From contig OY752140.1 in the NCBI GenBank assembly GCA_963573315.1, positions 1,302,001-1,366,000 of the forward strand: a stretch of 64,000 nt of DNA, in the 5' to 3' direction. Numbering within the stretch: the first letter of the stretch is position 1; each line of letters opens with the position of its first letter. Below the pieces are notes generated by a model, which searched no databases, was not told where the DNA came from, and worked only from the letters and a program-made list of their open reading frames with translations. The stretch is from Entomortierella parvispora (taxonomy: Eukaryota; Mortierellomycota; Mortierellomycetes; Mortierellales; Mortierellaceae). The translations under genes and the position numbers were made by a program. Below are positions 44,181 through 56,091 of this stretch, one piece after another.

Positions 44181-44239
44181 ATCTTTGTTCGCATTGTGTG
44201 TTATGTCATAGCCCATCCACCTTTTCACAGTTCCCACTC

Positions 44240-47200
44240 AGCTCAAGTTTAAACAACTGCTCAAATCACCTGTTTTGGATTTGGAGATTATCGAGGAAGA
44301 GCGAAGGCAGTGAGGGGGAGGTTTTTTCTCGCAAAAGAGGGCCTTGAGAGGTATTCATGTTGAGGAATTGCTGGGTGTACCTTTAGACGAGACCCAACCT
44401 TTACGTTCCATCTAGTCGCGAATTGACGCGTCTCCTGCAGCCAAATGCAGGTCTACAGTGAACTAGTTGCCAGCTCACTATTCAGACTCTGCGACCCATC
44501 GTGATTGCACCCCAGGTTTTCGCTCACCCTATGCTGTGGTACTGTGCTGTGTTTTGGACATGCACTGTGCTTGCTGTATGAGTAGAGCGCTGCCCTTTCA
44601 TCCACGCCTGGGGCTGTGTTAAGTGAGAAATGTTCCGACATCCTGTCGAGCCAAGCGCGGTTTCCCCAACCCAGGGATTGGCAACAGCGGAGTTTGGGAC
44701 AAAAGGACCAGCCCAACATGTTCCCTCTCTAAAGCAACCAGTTCGTCAGATTTGCGCTAGCGTTCACGGATATTAGCTCCTCTGCAGAGGAGCGCAGTTG
44801 CGCGCGTTTCTAAATCACAATAAGCGTGAGAGTGTACCCACGGAATCAACGTCATCTGTGCCTTGTTCTCCAATCGGGGCGCAATCCCGGTGTTCAACCT
44901 AGTAATGGAGCCAGAATGACTTTCGGGAAGGGGCATGCAGGATGCCGCTTTGCGTTTTGTGCCACCATGTCGACTCTTGGTTGCTAAAAATATGACACAT
45001 ATCCTTTCCCCTCAGGGAAGTTCATTATTGCCTCTGCTGATGGGCCGGGTGGAGAATATTCCCGTCTCCAGATCCGGTTCAGGGCACCCTCTGGTAAGTG
45101 TTGAACTGTTCATACCCCACGCCGCCATGGTCAGACGCGAGTAGCCTCGCAGGGCTTGACTGCGCGAGCTAGGAGCACTTGTTGGATTAATTCTTGGATC
45201 AATTGTCGGCAGTGCATCGTTTGTGCTTTTCAGATTTACCTTAAACATCAGTGTAACTTAAGTTGCAGCCTCCATCATTTCAAATTGCAAGCTGTTGTCC
45301 TACCGCCATCTGGACAGGAAAGGAAAGATCATGCGATATCCGAGCAATGCCATCTTTCAAGGCTGCTGTCCATTCATCCGAGCAGCTTCTCCACCATCTC
45401 CACCGATCGCACGCCATTGTTACCCGAGCAAAGCAAGTCGGACAATCTGGATGCTGTGCCTACTTTTTGCTTGAGATGTGAGCGAGGCTAGACAAGCTGC
45501 ACCTTCGTGAGAGAGCAATTGGGAAAACGGCGGCGTCGTCGTATTCGCGCATGGGTCATGGGTCAAGATCAATTGATATCCATCATCCCACACTATCCCC
45601 ACAAAGGCGAAAACTGTTGCAGTGTTTTCGTGACGGCCAAGGGCGGTTGCGCGCTTCGGTTCCGGACAAGGTAGACAAACTAGTCTGCATCAGAGTCCCA
45701 CACATGCAACCCGGGGCAATAACAACTAACCAACATCCAATTCATTCATATTGACTGCGTTCAACCGTCGATGCACGCAGGAAGGATGGATGCACAAAGT
45801 TCGAGCACAGTATTCTATCAATTCAATGACTTGTCTAGTCCCTGATTGATACAGTCTTTTCTTTACATGCACTCTGTGCCACGATTTCCTCGCATGCACA
45901 AACACACAAACAAACAGACGGACATCAATCAACAAGCGGAAAACAAAACACTTGGGTGTGCGTGCGTGCGTGCGTGCGAGTGGTCTGTCCTTCCTCTTGG
46001 CCCCCTTCCTCTTTGTCCTCCACCATGGGCGGAGGGACTTGCGATGCAACAATATGTGCAACCGTCCCTCCCAGTCAATCGAGGAGAAGAATTTCCATAA
46101 AGGCCATCAGCCTGCGTTGTTTTGTTCTTTCTTTCTTTCGTTCGTTCGTGCGCCTTCTTTCAAAAACATCCATTCTCCATTCTTGAATCTCAAGTCATTT
46201 GTTCGCTGCTCTCACAGACCTATCTTGATTAACAACCACTATTCAGACTGTCCACGACACTACCTCAACCGACGCTCACCCTCATTGCTCGCTTGGACAT
46301 ACATCCCTGAAACCTCCTCTCTACATTTGCTGTTACCAGTGCACGCCTCTTTTCGAAGGATTCACCTCGCACAAATCAGTTCTGTCTGGCATTCATCATC
46401 ACGCCGGTCGATTCGAGAGGAGATAAAAGAGGCGCAATTGCATGCAAAGACAGGGTCCTGGTTTAGCCCTGGCCTATTCGCTGTCATACTCCCTCGAGCT
46501 GTCACTAGCGCCTATGTGCTCATCTCAATCCTTGTCGACAAACAGCTGCCTTTAAAGTTCCCCTCTCTTCCTTCTGTGATACATCCAATATAAACTACAC
46601 ACGACGGGGCTTGTGGTAAGTCAAATGGAGGCAAAGAAAGCTTCAGATCCTTCTCACTGGAATCTTGCTGACATCAGGGGCACGCCTTGTTCTGGCCCAG
46701 GCAGGAAAAAGAAACCCTTGTCTCCTTGGTTTTTGTGTCCCATTCATCCTCTTCACCCTTCGGACTACTGGTCCACTTCAGTCATGATCCTGTTCGTTGT
46801 TCAGGGCCTTTACAACAATGGTTCAAGCGGGTGATGGTCTTCAGTACCATGTTTTTTTACCTTTCCCTTCGTTTTCAGTGTACGATGCTCTCAAAGGCGT
46901 TGTATCGCGATTTTCTAAACATGCTCTTGGGGTTCCTATTTCTTTTACATTTACAGTTCCAAAGGCCAGGATGTGTGATCTTTGCTTCTTCAGCCGTTTT
47001 TTTATTCGCCTGCATTCTCATCCTCAGCAAGAGCTTTCAATTGGTGGTAGTCTTGTATTTCTGTGTCAAGTATTGGGCGAGCCCACCCTCCTTCTCCGGT
47101 GCTCTGTTCTCGCGAAGATTTTTTTTTTATTCTGTCACTTTTCTGTGTGCCGTTCCACGCCTACCTCCACCTGTCCTTGTGCTTTCGGCCGTTTTATTTC

Positions 47201-48028
47201 CCATGTTCCTTGTGTTCTCATGGCTTAGTTTGATAGTTGGTATGGTTCGAACACACACCTTTGTCCTCCCTCCTTCTCCCAACAGACTTTCTCCATCCGG
47301 TTCTTCCTCGTCGCGAAGACGTTACAGGGCCAATTGAGTCTGGAACGTTTTCCAGTGGAGGGTCCTCCCCCTGTCTTTCTCAGTCTTTGGGCGGATCCTC
47401 CCTCTGCTCCTTTTGCTCCTTTGCCCTAAACTTCTCCCACTTTTACCCGCCGTATTTTTCCCATCACTGTTTTCGCTTTCGATATTGCTCTTTGCATGAA
47501 TCTGGTTTGGTTCAAAAGTGTATTTGCGTGCGTTGGCACAGCTCTCCCAGCCCGGGTTGTTGGCGCTGTTGAGGTGTTCTTCTCTCCCTCTTCCATCCTC
47601 TATTTACCTCTCTGCCCTGCCTGTTCCGACAGATACAATTGACTAACTGACCATTTTTTTTTCTTTTTGTTCCTGTTTGACTTGCCCCTCTTCCCTCTCC
47701 TGCATTCCCTTCTAGTGACCAAAAGACTCTGTGATCCGCGACCCAATTGGTCATTCTCCGACCCGAGCATCCTCGATCTGGTTGCTCCCTCTCTCTTCCA
47801 CTGTTCCTGTGCTCGCCCATTTCTTTTCCTTCCTCTTTTTGTTCATTGCCCACCAAACTTCTTCATCTTCATATTTTCACTGCAACCGTTTCGTCCGTTC
47901 ACTGACCTCGTGCTGGTATTCCGCTCAATTTCAGATAATTTTCGCAATAATTTTCCTGTTTGACCTATTTCCCTTCTCCCCCTTCTTCGTTGCTCTCTTT
48001 CTCCCCCCCTTCCCCTCCCACACTAAAT
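44240..48028. other. Gene-poor stretch upstream of the C2H2 factor
   Basis: No supported gene in 3.8 kb. A GTGC/GCGT run lies near 45,957-45,977. From about 46.1 kb the plus strand becomes strongly pyrimidine-rich up to the start codon at 48,029, as in a long fungal promoter and leader. Hydrophobic ORFs such as 46,687-47,337 are by-products of that base bias. Confidence 0.5.
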
Positions 48029-50388
48029 ATGGCTTTATTTGGTTCTCACACTCAACCCTTGACTGATCTTTCCTCGACTTCGACCGCGTTGATCTCCAGC
48101 GGCGGAACTTTTCTTTCTTCCCCTTCTACAATGTCTGAGCATCCACCCATGCTTTCTCGATCCCTGTCAGTGCCGTCCCAGAGTGTGCAGTTTTCAGAGT
48201 TTGGTCAAGATGTCTTCTTGCCCGTCGCACCACCAAGTCCGGCCATGATAACGACAGCGACGATGGTCAACCGTGTAGGACCTCACCGAGGATCGAGTCT
48301 TGGTAACAGCGGCAGCGGCGACGGCAATAACGGCAATTCTATGACCGCCGTTGACAGCGAAAACACTGGAAATAACAACCAAGGGAGAGTTGTGCCGGTG
48401 TTGGTCGACCTGCAACAACAACAACATCACGCGGTATCGATGTCGCCTTCTGCATCCGACCTTCAATTGAGCATGCCCCTCGAAACACAGTCCCAATTAC
48501 TGCAGCAACATCGTCAGCAACAACAACAACAGCTACGACAACAACACCGGCATCAGCAGCAACTCATCCATCGACAGCAGCAGCAGATCCAACACTTTCA
48601 GCAGATGCAGCATCAAGTACCGCAACATCCTCACTCACAGCTAATTCAGCAGCAACAAAAGCAGCAGCAACAGCAACAGCAGCGAGCCATGGCGGGCCTT
48701 CATCCCATGGCCAATACAAATTATACCTTCCAGCAAATGCAGCCACTACAGCAGCAGCGGCCGATTCACCCTTTCCAGATGGACATACTTCACTCGTCGC
48801 TCGAGTCAAGTGTCCCTGATGTCTACAACACAGCACCGATGAATACCAAGTTTGAGTTTCTGGGTGAACCATCGGGACTCAATCAGCAATTTCAAGGTCA
48901 ACAACAACAACAGCAGCAACAACAAGAGAGCCAATTGCACGCGCAACCACAATCACAACCACACCGGCTCTCTCAACCGCACCCTCTACAGTCGTTCACG
49001 CACCAGCCATTGCAACACCAACAGCCTTTCCAACCGTCGCTTCAAAAATTACAACAACAACAATTGCACCATCCTCATCAACAGCAACCGCTACGGCAGC
49101 AGAGTATCGATCATGGCCATCTCGCAAAAGAGCCCTTCCCAGTGACGACCTGCTCACCGCCATTACCCTCAATGTCGTCGCCATCCTCTGTTACCTCCTT
49201 CACGAGTGGCGTGACCACGATGTTTTCAGATACTTCAATGTCGTTGTCCTCCCAAGATCGGTCCTCCTCGATTTCATCCACCTCGACCACCCTATCATCT
49301 TCCTCTTGCAGTCCAACCGCCTTTTCTAATGGGTTTGGGGAGGCCTGTTTCTCTTCTTCCCCAACGACCCTTGGTCTAGGACAGGGTCTAGCCCGAGCGC
49401 CATCCGTACAGTTTTACGACAACAACAACAACATCAACATCAACAACAACAACAACGTCAACAAAAACACCCACCCAGATTTCCCGACACAGTTGGATGT
49501 CATGTCGCCTATTGAGGAGAAGACCCTTTGTGCTGCCGCTTACGGGTTCCCACGCCACGGATCTGTGGGGTCACTTTACCCCTTGACTCATTCACACGAG
49601 CTGTTGGATCATCCTCCCAAGACTTCAGCCGAGATGGTCCGGCCTTCATTTTCGTCCGCCTCGGAATCGTCCCCATCTTCTGTAGGGGGGATGGTCGGAA
49701 TTGGTGGCGGTGGCGGGACTGGAAATCGCGCCTTTGAGCTAGGAACGGCCATGGTCCCTTCCTTGTCCTCGACCTCGATTTCTTCCAATTCTTCCTTGAC
49801 GGCCAGTGTTGGAGAACGAAGAAGACCCTCGTCCACTCGGGCCTCCTCAAGTGCTAGTGTTGTTGCTGCTGCCGGTGGTGGTGGGGGTGTTGCTGGTCAC
49901 CCAAAGGGTGGGCTGACAAAGCCGCGACGCAACTCTGAGAGCCCTGATTCTCCGACAAAGCTCTATCTTTGCACACACCAGGATTGCGCCCAACAGTTTA
50001 AGCGTAATGAGCACATGAAGCGCCATGTCAAGTCTGTTCACACACCCGAGAAACGTGAGTGGTTTTCTTTAGTTTTTTTTTGTTATCGCAAGTTGAAAAA
50101 AAATACCCGATGTTTTTTACGTCGGGTTTTGTCTGTTGAAGAAAAAAAAATGACGATTTAACCTTTTGGCCCTTTTGGATCTTCTTTTTCTTTCTCTGTT
50201 TAGCGTTCGTGTGTCCTTTCCCGGACTGCATCAAGAGATTCGCAAGGAGCGACAACCTGCATCAACACACGCGGATCCATCGCCATGAGAAGGAAAAGTT
50301 CCCACACCTCATGTACAACAACTTTAACCATGGCATGAGTACTGGCGGAGGACCTACTCGGCGCAAGGTGTCATCTGCTGGATTGTAA
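48029..50388 (+). CDS. Two-finger C2H2 transcription factor with polyglutamine tracts
   Basis: 736 aa from exons 48,029-50,054 and 50,204-50,388 (149-bp GT-AG intron). The start is the first ATG in frame (AAATATGGC). Residues about 130-380 are Gln-rich with CAG/CAA runs, then Ser/Thr/Asn-rich, as in activation domains. Two adjacent Cys2-His2 fingers close the protein: YLCTHQDCAQQF-KRNEHMKRHVKSVH (about 647-671) and FVCPFPDCIKRF-ARSDNLHQHTRIH (about 677-701). The intron falls exactly in the linker between the fingers. Contact residues (RNEH, RSDN) are of the Msn2/Msn4 stress-factor type that binds AGGGG elements, so nuclear stress-response control is a reasonable but unproven guess. Confidence 0.88.
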
Positions 50389-51135
50389 TAGCCAAAGGCG
50401 AGGGACAGCTTGCCTTGTTTTCCGTTTTCCTTCTCTCTCTCTTCAATCCAATTGCGCCGATCTCTCTCTTTTATTTATTTACTTGTACCACTCACTCACT
50501 GCAGATGTCGTGGAGGAAAGAAAATGACTCTTTTTTTTTGTCTTCTTTTTCCTTCCTACACTTCCGTGTGTGGTCCTCGTGCCCTTCTTGGGAAGGGATC
50601 GAGAGGAAGGCAGCTGATGGCATGGCCGGACAAAAAGTCCTCCTCCTCCTCCTCCTCCTTCTCCTCCAAAACGAGCTCGCACGTAAGCAAGGCGGCACAA
50701 GAAACAACAACCATCCACAATTTTCCAGTTATCCCGAGTTCTTAACCTGTTTCTCCACCTTTTTTTTTCTTCTTTGGTCTTTGTGTCTTCCAATTCTTTT
50801 TTTTTTCTCTTATAAGCATCTCCTTCACTCCTGATACCCCACTCTTACCCCTCATTATCATCACTGCCAATTGGTCCCAATACCCTCCCACTCGTGTTCT
50901 TGTTGCGGTCACGGTAAAGATATTCTCCCCTGAGAAGAGGGTGGAAGGGGGTGGGAAGGAATTTTCCTGTTCCATACAACTACGATTCTTCGTGTTCATA
51001 CTTTTCATCTGTTTCGCTAGTCCTTGTACATAGTCCTTTTTTTTTAAACCTTCTACTCATTTTGCTACATCCTGCAATAATATTATAATACCAACTTCAA
51101 AAGACATCAGAAAAAGGCGCAATTGAGTCGATTTT
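50389..51135. other. Convergent 3' regions
   Basis: A T/C-rich tail of the C2H2 gene and the 3' flank of the next minus-strand gene. A TCC trinucleotide run lies at about 50,639-50,668. No gene. Confidence 0.5.
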
Positions 51136-53041
51136 TTACTTCAATGAAAAACACTCCTCGAGCATCGCTAAAAGGTCCTGTTGATCTAACCCAGAGGAAG
51201 AGGCCTCAGAGACCAGGGCCTTCAGGGCACAAAGGATCCGGATCCTATCTGAACAGAGGGGTCGTTGGTTTTCAGAGTGAGAGTCACACTCACTAGGATG
51301 CTCAAGCTTTGTAACACATGGAGATGAACGCGAAGATGGAGAGTCCACAGGCGTAATACTTGCGAGAGTTGTAGTTGTAATGGTAGTGGTGGTGGGGTTA
51401 CTGTTGATGTTGATGATGTTGTTGGGTGTTGTTCTTTCCAAAGATATTAAGCTCTCACCAGATTTGTCATGGACTGGAGATCCAACGCCACGAGTGCTAA
51501 TTACTGACCACGAGCAAGAAGCAGGGTCGTCGGTCGAGGCCGTCGGTGGACTGTGCAAAGGCTCACTTTGTTGACAGGGAAATAACATATCCTTCACGTT
51601 ACTGTCTTGGGATGGCTGATACGGCCGCATTGGCTCCTGATTTTGAGATCTGGACGTTGATAACGATTGTGTTCCCGAGGAGACCGATAGAGAGCAGGTA
51701 TTGGCAATGTTGTTGGAGTCGTCTTTTGTTCTCGGTCGAAATTCCTCTGGGCTCTTTTCTGTAACATTGTGCTCCCCCACAAAGTACTCGACAGCGGCCC
51801 GATCCATATTGTTATCATCATCATCATCTTGATAGAAGTGGCTACGGCATGTCTCTTGCCCCACAGTTGTAGTCGTACCTGCCAACTGCTTCAGGAGCAT
51901 GGTGAGCGTTGTTGGGTCCACAGAGCAGGCCAGGCCATCGTCCAGCTGCTTGTTGTTGGGTGCTGCGATCTCGGTCGAATGGTTTGCAACCTCCACACGG
52001 GTGTCAAGGCTAGCCGCCACCAGAATCCTTCGCGTCTCTGTTGACCCGGAAGATAAAGGTGACATTGAGTTGTATGTTTCATAGGCGCTATCAATGACAT
52101 CTCCATCGTCATCCTCTGACTGTCGATCCGAGTCCTTTGAGGTAGACGAGGGTTGTAGTGGTTGTTCCTCTTGGTGTTCGGCATACTTGCGCCAGTACTC
52201 TTCCTCCTCCGCGTCCACTTCTGGCTCGATAGAAGAATGGGTTGTCGTCCTGAACCCTGGCGGAGCCGATGATGGTTCTGTTACAGAGGGAGAGGCTGCT
52301 TCCGGCTCGCCGTACTGTTGCCAATAGTCATCGTCATCATCATCATCACCCGCCTGCTCTTGCTCCTTTCCATAGATCAGCGATGATCCGAACGGATAGC
52401 CATGAAGGGGTAGAGGGCATATTGGTGGAGACATGACTGTGGTGGTCTCTGGCATGACTCTCCAACCTTCGGCGACTAGTCGGTGCTCCTGAGAAAGAGC
52501 CAGCCCATGGTACTTCCAGTTTGGATCCTGTTTGTCAAGGGCACCCTCAGCCACCAATGCTACCGACAGATATTCCTTGGGTGTGATACGTCCAAGAAAG
52601 ACAAGGGCCTGTTGCAAGTCTGTTTCCACCTGCCTCTGATAGACCGGAAAGATTGACGAGTCGGATGATCCTGATTTGCAAAGGTGTAAGAACTCGTCAA
52701 TCTGCTCAATGGTTGGAGACGTATCTGATGGGCCAGGGTGCCGACTCTGCTGGGGATCCCAAAGGCCCAAGAGTTCCTTCAGATTGGCGCCGTCTTTGGA
52801 TCGCAGGAAATGGACCCGTTGCTTGAGTGGCTCTGATGCCCAAGAGAGGAGGTCAAAGTAGTCGTGGCACACCTGGGCATCCAGAACTGCCCGAGACTGT
52901 GGAAGTTACACGTATAGTAGAGTAGACAGGTTGCACCCCAAGTCAGCAAACGTGCAAAATGAGGGAGACCTCGAAAAAGGAAAGAGAAAAACATTTTGGC
53001 TAGCTAACCTTCGCTCTGGCGCTTGCTGCAGCAGGATTCAT
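51136..53041 (-). CDS. Uncharacterised acidic protein with repeated YWxxY motifs
   Basis: 597 aa from exons 53,041-53,009 (11 codons) and 52,896-51,136, with a 112-bp GT-AG intron in phase 0. The first about 180 residues look folded and helical (DAQVCHDYFDLLSWASEPLK, VETDLQQALVFLGRITPKEY). The middle is Asp/Glu/Ser-rich. It holds two related acidic motifs, DDDYWQQYGEPE near residue 199 and EEEYWRKYAEHQ near residue 240. The C-terminus is a short helical segment (RIRILCALKALVSEASSSGL). No catalytic residues or membrane segments are visible and I do not recognise a named family. The gene starts 1.2 kb from the divergent VAP gene. Confidence 0.8.
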
Positions 53042-54207
53042 GATTGTGGATGTGGATGTGGGTGCGGTTATCGGTTTCCTCCAGTGTTCTTTACCGAGTC
53101 TTTTGGAATGAGGAGAGAGAAGAACAGTGCAATGAGCAAATGGGGGATGGTGAATGAGAAAAGCAACGAAGACAAAAAAAAAAAAAAAGAAAGAAGGGAA
53201 AGACAAGGGGGACCAGAGAGTTGCTTCAGGTTTGAATCTGGCCTGGAGGTTGAAGGTTGGTTTTGTTTGCACAGTCGATCCAAGGGCGCATGCGTCGGAC
53301 CACGATTCGCTGCGAGCGTGTGGGGAAGAGGTGGGGAGGGGGAAAAGAAGTCTGAAAAGAGAGGAAGCGCGTGCCTGCGAGGGAGGAAGGAGGGGGTGCG
53401 CGTGCGAATGCAGGCGAATATGACCGCGAACAAACGAAAAAGACAGAGAGCACGGGCAAAGCGCGTGGAGCGGAGTGAGAGTGACAGAGAACAAACAGCA
53501 GTGGAGAAACAACAAACAAACAAACATGGCAATTGGCAGACCGCGTCGAGTTTGGATATGTCCCTTCCCCTATCCCAGCACCGGGCGCCAGGCGTGGTCC
53601 TCGTCACCTTGTCTGGGTCTGGCTTGCTCTTTTTTTTTGTTTTTGGCAAGTATTGATAAATTATTTTGGTTTATTTTTATGGCTGCACTACTCTCTGACA
53701 GCCAGGAGGAGCGAGCGAGCGAGCCAGAGAGCCCTTTTTGTGTCTGTTCGCGAGCATGAGGAAGAAGAAAGAGAAGGAAGATGCACTTGGCAGCTTGCAC
53801 AACATAACAGAGAACAAGAAACAAGAGCAATAATAACTTGGAATTATAATCTTAGTGGCATCAATACATGACTCCCATGAGCGAGTAGTGTGCTGTGAGT
53901 GTGTGCTGTGTTGTGTTGTGTTCTGGCAGTGGTGTGCTGTTCTGTTCTGTGTGGTGTGCGTGTGTGCGTGTGATATGTGCGATATTTGTTGACCGACGAA
54001 CATTCTACTTTTGAAGATTCGATTCCCTTTCCTTTCCTTCCTTCCTTCCTTCCTTCCTTCCTGTTTGTCCTTCCATCATCCTCTTCATCATCCTCTTCAT
54101 CATCCTCTTCATCATCCTCTTCATCCTCCTTTCTCTTTTCTAATCTTCCTTCTACACCCCCATCCACTCCCTTCCATCCTCATCCGCAAAAAACACACAC
54201 ATCCAAC
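53042..54207. other. Divergent promoter with simple repeats
   Basis: Between the acidic-protein gene (-) and the VAP gene (+). Contains TG-rich sequence (about 53,885-53,975), a CTTC run (54,036-54,061) and a 12-bp tandem repeat CATCATCCTCTT of about 4.5 units (54,075-54,128), close to the VAP start. The ORFs here are base-composition artefacts. Confidence 0.6.
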
Positions 54208-55608
54208 ATGTCCATCGAGCTCGAGCCTTCCAGCCAGCTGGCCTTCCGCCGTAAGCATGACCCATCCACATTAATGTGATGATGAGGATCTTTTTGACCC
54301 TCCTCGGTTCAATCATGCTAAACATCCCCCCACATGGTTCTCTTCTCAATGCAATGTGTCAATAGGGCCTTTGACCGAGCCTATCAAGGAGACTCTCCTT
54401 ATCCGTAACCGTTCTGACACGCCTATTGCTTTCAAGGTTAAGACGACGGCGCCCAAGCAGTACTGCGTCCGCCCTAATGCTGGCCGCATCGAACCAGGCG
54501 CTGAGCTTGAGGTCCAAGGTAATGCCGCGGGACGGGAAAGCAAAAAAGGGGGCAGATGGACAGGATGGACACACACAATCCGCGTTGCCAGCTGCACCGG
54601 CCGAGGAATGACGACATGGATGGATGAATGGATGGAAACCCACCCGCCAGGAAGGAACAACATCCATTCGCGTGCCTTCCATTGTACAGAAACAAGTTAC
54701 TGAACCCCTATTTTTTTTTGCTTTTGTTGTTCTCCTATGGTGCTACCTCAATAGTCCAGATGCAGGCTATGAGAGAGGAGCCTCCAGTGGATTTCAAATG
54801 CAAGGACAAGTTCTTGGTCCAAAGTGTGGCCATCACCCCTGAGCGCGAGCATCTCTCAGCACAGGACCTGGTAAATGGCAGAGGCGCAGTGGACGCCGAT
54901 CTCTTTATTGTTTTTTTGCTCGGGTCACGACGTTTGACAGCCTCGTGGACATGCTTATTAACACCGTTCTCTGTAATCTGACGCGATATCATAGTGGCCC
55001 ACTGTTGAGAGAGAACCCAAGGATCAGATTAAGGAGAAAAAGATTCGTTGCGTGTTCTTGCCCCCTGTCGAACTTGCTATGCACCAGATCAAGGAAGAGG
55101 AGACCGAATCGACTTCCCAGCACTCCTCGGCCTCGCCCAGCACCCACAACACCTTCAATGCCAGCACGGTCCCTGCCCTCGCTTCCCCTGTTCATTCCGT
55201 TTCATCATCAGCACCAGTATTCGCTGCTGTCACTGCAGGAGCAGGAGTGGATGTGGATGTCTTGAAGCGTGAATTGGAGACTGCAAATGAAAGGATCCAG
55301 ACTCTCCAGAGCTCACTCCAAAAACTCGAGTCGGAGACCAGCACTGTACGTCTTGCATGGACATTTCTACAAAAAAAGTCGAGTTCTTTTTGTTGTGTTG
55401 TGTATTTGTCATTGCCGAGTGTGCTCACCATATATTCCTATATTCTTTTACTGCTCTCTAGCTTCGTCAGCGCAGACCAGACGCCAGCTCATCAGCGCCC
55501 ACAATGACCGCCGTGCACTTGAAGCATCAGCAGCAGGAGGGATACCCCATCACCTACATTGCAGCAGCCGCCTTGATCTCCTTCCTCTTTGCTTACCTCT
55601 TTTTCTAA
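54208..55608 (+). CDS. VAP/Scs2-like ER membrane protein (MSP domain), five exons
   Basis: 269 aa from exons 54,208-54,250, 54,366-54,518, 54,755-54,870, 54,995-55,345 and 55,462-55,608; four GT-AG introns (115-236 bp) in phase. The layout is that of a VAMP-associated protein. An N-terminal MSP domain (about residues 3-125) has LAFRRPLTEPIKETLLIRNR, IAFKVKTTAPKQYCVRPNAG and PPVDFKCKDKFLVQSV. A Ser/Thr-rich linker follows, then a coiled coil (LKRELETANERIQTLQSSLQ), then a C-terminal tail anchor (YIAAAALISFLFAYLFF). VAPs sit in the ER membrane and bind FFAT-motif proteins at contact sites, controlling lipid transfer and phosphoinositide signalling. The very short first exon and the C-terminal anchor are usual for the family. 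Confidence 0.95.
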
Positions 55609-56091
55609 AAAAGACGGTACCTCGATTGCCCAGTGTGTATTTTTCTCTTGTTTCCGTCTTTCTCGTTTATGGTTTTGAGAAGCGAAAAAGAAACAAAAAA
55701 AAAAATGAGTAGATAACCAACTTCGTACTTCTGCAAGAACTTTGTCATGTCCATCTTCTCTTCTCTGGTCGACCATACAAGTAGACTTTACTTTGGCCAA
55801 TGGTGAAGACGAATCTTTGTCAATGCGGATATTCGTTTTTTTTCTCTCTTTTTTTCATTTTTTTTATTTTCTTTTTTGCTCGATTTCTCTTGCAACCTTT
55901 TATATCATTTTCAATGCCCTTGTCATGACCAAACAGCCTCAAAGTGTCTTTGAGACACATAATAGAACGACCCCTTTCAATATTTTGACATGATGTTCGG
56001 TGTTTACGTTGTGTATGAGGAAGAAGGGGGGAGTGAAGGGTATACCAGAAGCTTTTAATAATTTCGTCCGTTTACTTGTATGGTGGACGAT
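55609..56091. other. Convergent 3' regions of VAP and NPP genes
   Basis: T-rich and A-rich untranslated sequence; no gene seen. Confidence 0.5.

Noticed and set aside
46687-47337. 216-codon hydrophobic ORF upstream of the C2H2 gene
   Set aside because: Phe/Leu/Val content follows from the pyrimidine-rich strand; lies in the presumed promoter/leader.
53000-53650. 193- and 241-codon ORFs on opposite strands
   Set aside because: Biased composition of a divergent promoter; not compatible with the splice model of the 51,136-53,041 gene.
54075-54128. CRISPR-like array
   Set aside because: A 12-bp microsatellite without spacers, in a fungal genome.
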